A DNA stretch of 64,000 nucleotides from Chlamydiota bacterium. GTDB taxonomy: Bacteria > Chlamydiota > Chlamydiia > Chlamydiales > Parachlamydiaceae. The stretch spans positions 1 through 64,000 of the forward strand of contig JABDDC010000003.1 in NCBI GenBank assembly GCA_013287815.1, written 5' to 3'. A model generated the notes under the pieces. It saw only the letters and a program-made list of their open reading frames with translations. It did not search any database and was not told where the DNA came from. Shown here in pieces: positions 60,077 to 64,000 of the stretch (positions are counted from its first letter, which is position 1; every line of letters starts with the position of its first letter). A program made the translations under genes and the position numbers.

Positions 60077-60565
60077 ATGACTTTGCAGGATTTGGCTGAC
60101 GGGGTACAGCTATACCAAAGACGATTAATTCAAACCTATAAAGATGATGTCGAGAAGATTAAAAATTCCGATTTTCTGAAGGATGAGGGTGAGGTGCAAA
60201 AAATTGCACAGGAAGCTTTAGAAATATACCGAAAAGATAAAGAGGGAATAAGAAAGAGGATAAAGGATTATAACTTTGATATAATGGTCTTTGGTATAGC
60301 CGGCGCACTAGCAGAGCAAAAAATGGCAACTGATTTCCCCTATATAAAAACTAGAGCTCAAGAACTGGAAAATGAAGAAGGAATAAAGAAATTCATCAGT
60401 GAAGGAGAACAAAAGGATTATAAAAGAGACCTTTGGAAACGCGATGTTCTCCTCTGGTATACTAGCCCTATCGGAGTACAAATAAGAAACATGATTGCAT
60501 CACATATCTCTCCTGTTTTAGCAAAAGAAATAAGGAATGATGAGGGTACTTGTACTATAATGTAG
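60077..60565 (+). CDS. Hypothetical protein ending in a CaaX prenylation motif
   Basis: A 162-residue, highly charged and helical protein without signal peptide or membrane helix. The last four residues are C159-T-I-M, a near-ideal CaaX box (the final M favours farnesylation), preceded by a flexible EGT. Bacteria lack protein prenyltransferases, but effectors of intracellular bacteria such as Legionella AnkB use host enzymes through such a motif. It lies convergent to the LanM-like gene and may be an effector. No other domain is recognised. Confidence 0.65.
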   Translation: MTLQDLADGVQLYQRRLIQTYKDDVEKIKNSDFLKDEGEVQKIAQEALEIYRKDKEGIRKRIKDYNFDIMVFGIAGALAEQKMATDFPYIKTRAQELENEEGIKKFISEGEQKDYKRDLWKRDVLLWYTSPIGVQIRNMIASHISPVLAKEIRNDEGTCTIM

Positions 60566-60592
60566 TAAAATTTCTTTGGTTGCAAAGATAAC

Positions 60593-62425
60593 TCAGTTTT
60601 GATGGAAATTATGTAGTGAATTTTTAAAATTTTCGTCCAATACCATAGACATCATCTGTTTCACCCGACCCAGAAGAATAGGCTTAATTTCTCCGGGTAT
60701 AGCTTCAAGAAAATGACAGTTATTGTAAAATACTTTTCCGTACATATTTGAAACCATTCGAGGGATATCTCCATGGAGGATATCCTCTAATGCCTGCTCT
60801 TCATTTACTGGTGATTTTATTTGATATGGAGGTCGATGGCGACAGCTTTCATTTAGGCGATCCATAAGCGTACTGGCAGCCACATCAATCCTTCCTCTTA
60901 TTATCCGTAGAAAATTCCCTGTTTCAAGCGGTACAAAACGAATTTGAAGATCATCCGGAATATCATCTATAAAAGCTTTGAGCTGGTCTTGAGCCTCCTT
61001 TTCCATTAGTGCATTTTTAACAATCTCAAATCCTTCTCCCATATCAGGCAAGTAGAATTCATCTTTGTTTTTTAGATAATGTTGTTGCATGGAAATAATT
61101 TCACCATTTTCCTCCACTAACCCAACTTTATTAGGAGTTGATTTAGTACCTCCACCAATAGTGGGAATTCCATATTCCCTGATTGCATTGTCTAATCCGG
61201 TTGGTGTCACCTTATCTTGTTGAAGAGCTTGCAAATCGAATGAAACTTCTAAGTCAATTGGAAAAGGTTTTTTGGTATGAACTAGAATATTTTGCCTATG
61301 TAAATCTGTAATTCCAAAAAGCTGAGATACGGCCTGAATAGCGCCCATAGTCCGGTAATAGGCTCGCATTTCACTGAATATCAACTTATAATCACTTGGT
61401 TCATGTGATAGAAATTCTGTGTAACCATACCTTTTCCCGTCTTTCTCCATATTTAAAAACTTATAGGTAGGCATTATTTTACTCTTATTACCTATCAGGG
61501 TGTTTACAAGTTGGAATAGACCTATTTTGGATCCGCCATTGTTTCCTACTATGATAGCGTCTATCCGCATATCTCTCGGCTTATAAACAACCCTCTGTTT
61601 TTCATCACCGTTAAAAGTTACAAATGCTACTTGTTTTCCTTGATGATGGGTTTCACCAGAATCCAATTGGATTTGAAAAGTTTTTAAAGACTGTGGTCCT
61701 TGGAAAAAAACATCTTTGATGACCTGCTTATCTGCTTCAATTCGCGTGTCCACCTCTTTTGCATTTTTACAAAAATCCTGTACAACATTTTTTATGGTCA
61801 CTTTAGTCTTTTCCATATCTTCTGCGTAGGTGAGGTTGTCAAAGGAAGAGAATTTCATAAAAACGTCTTGACAGTGCTTGAATAGAATTTCTCTATTCTC
61901 CTTACCTCTAGCACTTACAGGGATTTCTTCCATTTCCTCAACAAAAATTGAACGTAATTCAAATTCAAAATCTGATATTACTTTTGGTTCCATAAATATA
62001 TGAAGATCAGGATACTTATCTACAAGCTGATGTAGATGCGTAATCACCGATTCCATCGTCTGGGTTGACTGTCGCTTAGGGAAAACGGTAGATAGAGCCA
62101 TGAGAAATGCAGCACTACATGCTGAACTTCCGACTATGATAAAGTCTTGATCGCCTTTACTTAACCCAGCAGCGAGTACACTTGCCCCTCCAAGTCCTGC
62201 AACTCCAGCCAACGCTAAGAGGTTTTTTTTAATGTTTGGAAGGTTAGAAAACATCCTTTGCCAAGAAGATATGACTTGAGGTGAAGGTAAAGGGGATGCG
62301 ATTGAAGATGGGGATGTGTCGTGAGGAATATCAATAATAATTGCGCCATCTTCTTCCGGTGTTTTAGATTCGAGGGATGAGTAGTTGAAGCTATGATCAA
62401 AATCCCGATTGATTGGTATACTCAT
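60593..62425 (-). CDS. LanM-like dehydratase-domain membrane protein without cyclase, type III effector candidate
   Basis: Residues about 240-575 match the lanthipeptide dehydratase domain (DUF4135): SGETHHQGKQV with H260 (E258 stands where LanM has D), VVYKPRDM with K282, ITDLHRQNILV with D374, H376 and N379, PIDLEVSF with D391, and HGDIPRMVSNMYG. In LanM these residues phosphorylate Ser/Thr and then eliminate phosphate. No zinc-binding LanC domain follows, and the late R-P-T element is altered (RIIRGRID). Two hydrophobic helices lie at about 67-87 and 93-114. The gene overlaps the chaperone gene by four bases. No lanthipeptide precursor is nearby. Confidence 0.8.
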   Translation of the reverse strand: MSIPINRDFDHSFNYSSLESKTPEEDGAIIIDIPHDTSPSSIASPLPSPQVISSWQRMFSNLPNIKKNLLALAGVAGLGGASVLAAGLSKGDQDFIIVGSSACSAAFLMALSTVFPKRQSTQTMESVITHLHQLVDKYPDLHIFMEPKVISDFEFELRSIFVEEMEEIPVSARGKENREILFKHCQDVFMKFSSFDNLTYAEDMEKTKVTIKNVVQDFCKNAKEVDTRIEADKQVIKDVFFQGPQSLKTFQIQLDSGETHHQGKQVAFVTFNGDEKQRVVYKPRDMRIDAIIVGNNGGSKIGLFQLVNTLIGNKSKIMPTYKFLNMEKDGKRYGYTEFLSHEPSDYKLIFSEMRAYYRTMGAIQAVSQLFGITDLHRQNILVHTKKPFPIDLEVSFDLQALQQDKVTPTGLDNAIREYGIPTIGGGTKSTPNKVGLVEENGEIISMQQHYLKNKDEFYLPDMGEGFEIVKNALMEKEAQDQLKAFIDDIPDDLQIRFVPLETGNFLRIIRGRIDVAASTLMDRLNESCRHRPPYQIKSPVNEEQALEDILHGDIPRMVSNMYGKVFYNNCHFLEAIPGEIKPILLGRVKQMMSMVLDENFKNSLHNFHQN

Positions 62426-63123
62426 TTTTCACCCCCGTGAAAAACTTGTTGAGGCATAGCAGAAGCGATCTTACTACTGATTGCAAGAGCATATGGCCTG
62501 AAATTTTCAAATGTTTTATCGGTATCTATTAGGAAAATAGCGCCATCGAGATAGATTTTCGCTTCCGGTAAGTCCCCCTTCAAAAGGCAACAGTCCGAAG
62601 AATAAAGACAGGAAGCTGGATGAGCGGGATTGAGATAACCAGCCTGCACAAACATAGACAAGGCCATATCAAAGTTACCTTTTCTTTGTTCTATAGATCC
62701 TAATTCCAGCCAGAGGCGGTCATTATGGGGTGCTAACCTCATAAGAACGAATAGGACGCATGAAGCTTGCTCTATTCGTCCACTTTCAAGTATTTGTACC
62801 GCAATTTTAAATAATTGAGAAAGTTCCTGCTCGGAAATATGTATTGCATCTCCTTCAGCATCAGGTTCCTTTGATAGGCTAAATAGGATTGATCGTTGAA
62901 TATCCTCTGATAAAAGAACTATTTCTTGCTGAATTATCTCTAAACCCTGCCTAAATTTATTGAATAAATGATCTAGTTCTTCTTTTGCCTCCAAAACGGC
63001 ACTATCGGAAATGGATTTCGCATTTAAAAGTGAGGATGGATGGATATATGACTCTTCCAAGGCAAGCACAGACTTTACTCGACTATAGCCACTCTTAACC
63101 TCCTCAAACTGTGACAATTCCAT
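62422..63123 (-). CDS. SycD/LcrH-type type III secretion chaperone
   Basis: Residues about 95-195 form three tetratricopeptide repeats in the order and with the signature of SycD/LcrH chaperones: LFKIAVQILESGRIEQASCV, RLAPHNDRLWLELGSIEQRK, FDMALSMFVQAGYLNPAHPA and LLKGDLPEAKIYLDGAI. Class II chaperones of this kind bind membrane-inserting translocators or effectors. It is longer than the usual 160-220 residues because of a helical N-terminal extension. ATGA coupling to the LanM-like gene strongly suggests that protein is its client. Confidence 0.85.
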   Translation of the reverse strand: MELSQFEEVKSGYSRVKSVLALEESYIHPSSLLNAKSISDSAVLEAKEELDHLFNKFRQGLEIIQQEIVLLSEDIQRSILFSLSKEPDAEGDAIHISEQELSQLFKIAVQILESGRIEQASCVLFVLMRLAPHNDRLWLELGSIEQRKGNFDMALSMFVQAGYLNPAHPASCLYSSDCCLLKGDLPEAKIYLDGAIFLIDTDKTFENFRPYALAISSKIASAMPQQVFHGGEK

Positions 63124-63622
63124 AAGATGTCCTCATAAATTCGAAAAGACACATTTATCATTTCAAAAACGAACAAATAAAATGCCATTGTATCCTTATT
63201 ATAATCTTTTTTAGATTTAAAAAACAAATTCATTTAATATATAAAGTACATGAATAAATAACTAAAACAATACAATATGAGGGTTTCTAAAAGGAAAAAC
63301 TGAGGAAAGACTGTTTTTTTATTCAGTTTTCTTGAGTTGGTGATTCATTTTCAAAGCATTAGACCTATCAGCAAATTTATCGCGGTTGAATGTATCATTA
63401 GAGGATCAACGATCCAACGGGGTGGCAGAGATTCAAAATGATGATTCTCGGGCGAAAGCTATGATTTTATAGTGTATTACAAACTTAGGCATGGGGCAAA
63501 TTTGGGCCACTGGCTTACAAAAAATGACCACTATTTACCGCAATTCGCGATAGACACAAATATCTTTTGGCTGTATCCTCATTGTTATTAGCTGTCGCGA
63601 ATTGCAGTAAGCTGGGGTCTCA
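63124..63622. other. Intergenic region left of the tRNA fragment
   Basis: No gene is visible; the chaperone promoter should lie in the AT-rich first 150 bases. TTACCGCAATTCGCGATAG at 63535-63553 pairs with 63592-63610 at 17 of 19 positions, an inverted repeat with a 38-base loop just before the tRNA fragment. Confidence 0.5.
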
Positions 63623-63671
63623 CAGCGGACTCATAACCCGCTGGTCCTTGGTTCAAGTCCAAGTTGCCCCA
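63623..63671 (+). tRNA. 3' fragment of tRNA-Met (CAT), probable attachment site
   Basis: The bases hold an anticodon arm with CAT at 63632-63634, a variable loop, a perfect T arm (CTTGG, TTCAAGT, CCAAG) and the 3' acceptor strand TTGCCCC plus A. The D arm and 5' acceptor strand (expected GGGGCAA) are absent. The anticodon stem has an A-C mismatch next to the loop. An integrase gene starts 150 bases further on, the usual place for an integrated island. Confidence 0.75.
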
Positions 63672-63824
63672 CTTTTTTCCAGTATGTGTGAGCACGATTA
63701 AGCTTGATTTTCAGGCGTTTTCAAGTTAAGATTTGTCCTTGCGGTGCAAGGGCGGTGTAATAAAAAACAATCTTAACACACACCATCCAGCCGCTCGAAC
63801 CATTTAACACATGAGGTTTGAGCA

Positions 63825-64000
63825 ATGGCTTCTATATTAAAACGTAAAAATAAGAATGGAACTAGCCACTGGCGTGCAGTTGTTCGCCTAAAAGGCTATC
63901 CTACCGTCTGCAATCATTTTGACCGCAAGCAAGAAGCTGAGGATTGGGCGCAACAAGTTGAACGCCAAATCAAAATGGGACAGTTTAAGTTTGAAAGAGT
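63825..64000 (+). CDS. Tyrosine recombinase/integrase, N-terminal part (runs off the window)
   Basis: The 58 visible codons match the arm-binding N-terminal domain of phage-type integrases: SILKRKNKNGTSHWRAVVRL, then FDRKQEAEDWAQQVERQI. The catalytic R-H-R-Y domain would lie beyond the window. GAGGTTTGAGCA precedes the ATG. Together with the tRNA fragment it marks the left edge of an integrated element. Confidence 0.85.
   Translation, partial: MASILKRKNKNGTSHWRAVVRLKGYPTVCNHFDRKQEAEDWAQQVERQIKMGQFKFER

Noticed and set aside
60593..62425. Full lanthipeptide biosynthesis cluster
   Set aside because: No LanC domain, precursor peptide, protease or LanT exporter was found nearby, so antibiotic production is unlikely.
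63613..63671. Complete but D-armless tRNA
   Set aside because: A GGGG upstream could pair with CCCC, but the other three acceptor positions do not pair and no D arm exists; a 3' attachment fragment explains it better.

Overview
The window looks like chromosomal DNA of an environmental chlamydia (Chlamydiota, Parachlamydiales-like), an obligate intracellular symbiont or pathogen of protists. Four kinds of gene point there: two adjacent nucleotide transporters of the NTT (ATP/ADP translocase) family, an RpoD of sigma-66 size, a TyrP-type amino acid permease, and an LcrH/SycD-type type III secretion chaperone. I cannot name a species without a database search.
Layout. (1) 1-2.2 kb: 3' end of a DUF4143 ATPase, a small unknown gene, and a protein with a C-terminal J domain. 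(2) 2.2-15.4 kb: a surface polysaccharide locus with Wza-like exporter, Wzz-like co-polymerase and GT2 glycosyltransferase (minus strand), a large unknown protein coupled to a Wzy/ligase-like protein and an acyltransferase (plus strand), a DoxX-like protein, and a Wzm/Wzt ABC exporter (minus strand). (3) 15.5-20.2 kb: a PAS/coiled-coil membrane protein, a MazF-type and a MntA/HepT-type toxin-antitoxin pair, a broken acetyltransferase and a CoiA-like protein. (4) 20.3-30.5 kb: housekeeping genes rpoD, dinG-like, a PfkB kinase with an export signal, uvrB, trpS and tyrP. (5) 30.7-34.1 kb: a DUF4116-like gene and a two-frame transposase element that appears to need -1 frameshifting. (6) 34.1-38.2 kb: an F-box-like membrane protein, rodA and birA. 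(7) 38.2-50.7 kb: an accessory cluster in which nearly every product has a Sec signal or N-terminal membrane anchor: four sulfotransferase-like proteins, a GT4 glycosyltransferase, two paralogous kinase-like proteins, a multicopper oxidase, a Cys-containing peptide, plus an LRR protein and a duplicated membrane protein family. (8) 50.7-56 kb: pgsA, two ntt genes, pgk. (9) 56-64 kb: decayed ABC permeases, an AbiE toxin-antitoxin system, a protein ending in a CaaX box behind an 11-G tract, a type III chaperone coupled to a LanM-like dehydratase-domain membrane protein, then a 3' fragment of tRNA-Met and the start of a tyrosine integrase.
How it fits together. The NTT proteins suggest nucleotide import from a host. 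The most interesting part is the right end: a chaperone of the LcrH class overlaps by 4 bases a protein with two membrane segments and a complete lanthipeptide-dehydratase (DUF4135) domain but no LanC cyclase. This looks like a type III effector that could phosphorylate and dehydrate Ser/Thr in host proteins. The neighbouring CaaX protein could be lipidated by host prenyltransferases. The exported sulfotransferase/glycosyltransferase/kinase-like cluster may be a second set of host-modifying enzymes. These roles are inferred from sequence motifs and gene order only.
The noncoding DNA holds several repeat families: CTCTGTG-rich arrays, GGGAC-rich hairpins, a 190-bp long inverted repeat, 43-bp tandem repeats, and a duplicated segment carrying a birA remnant.
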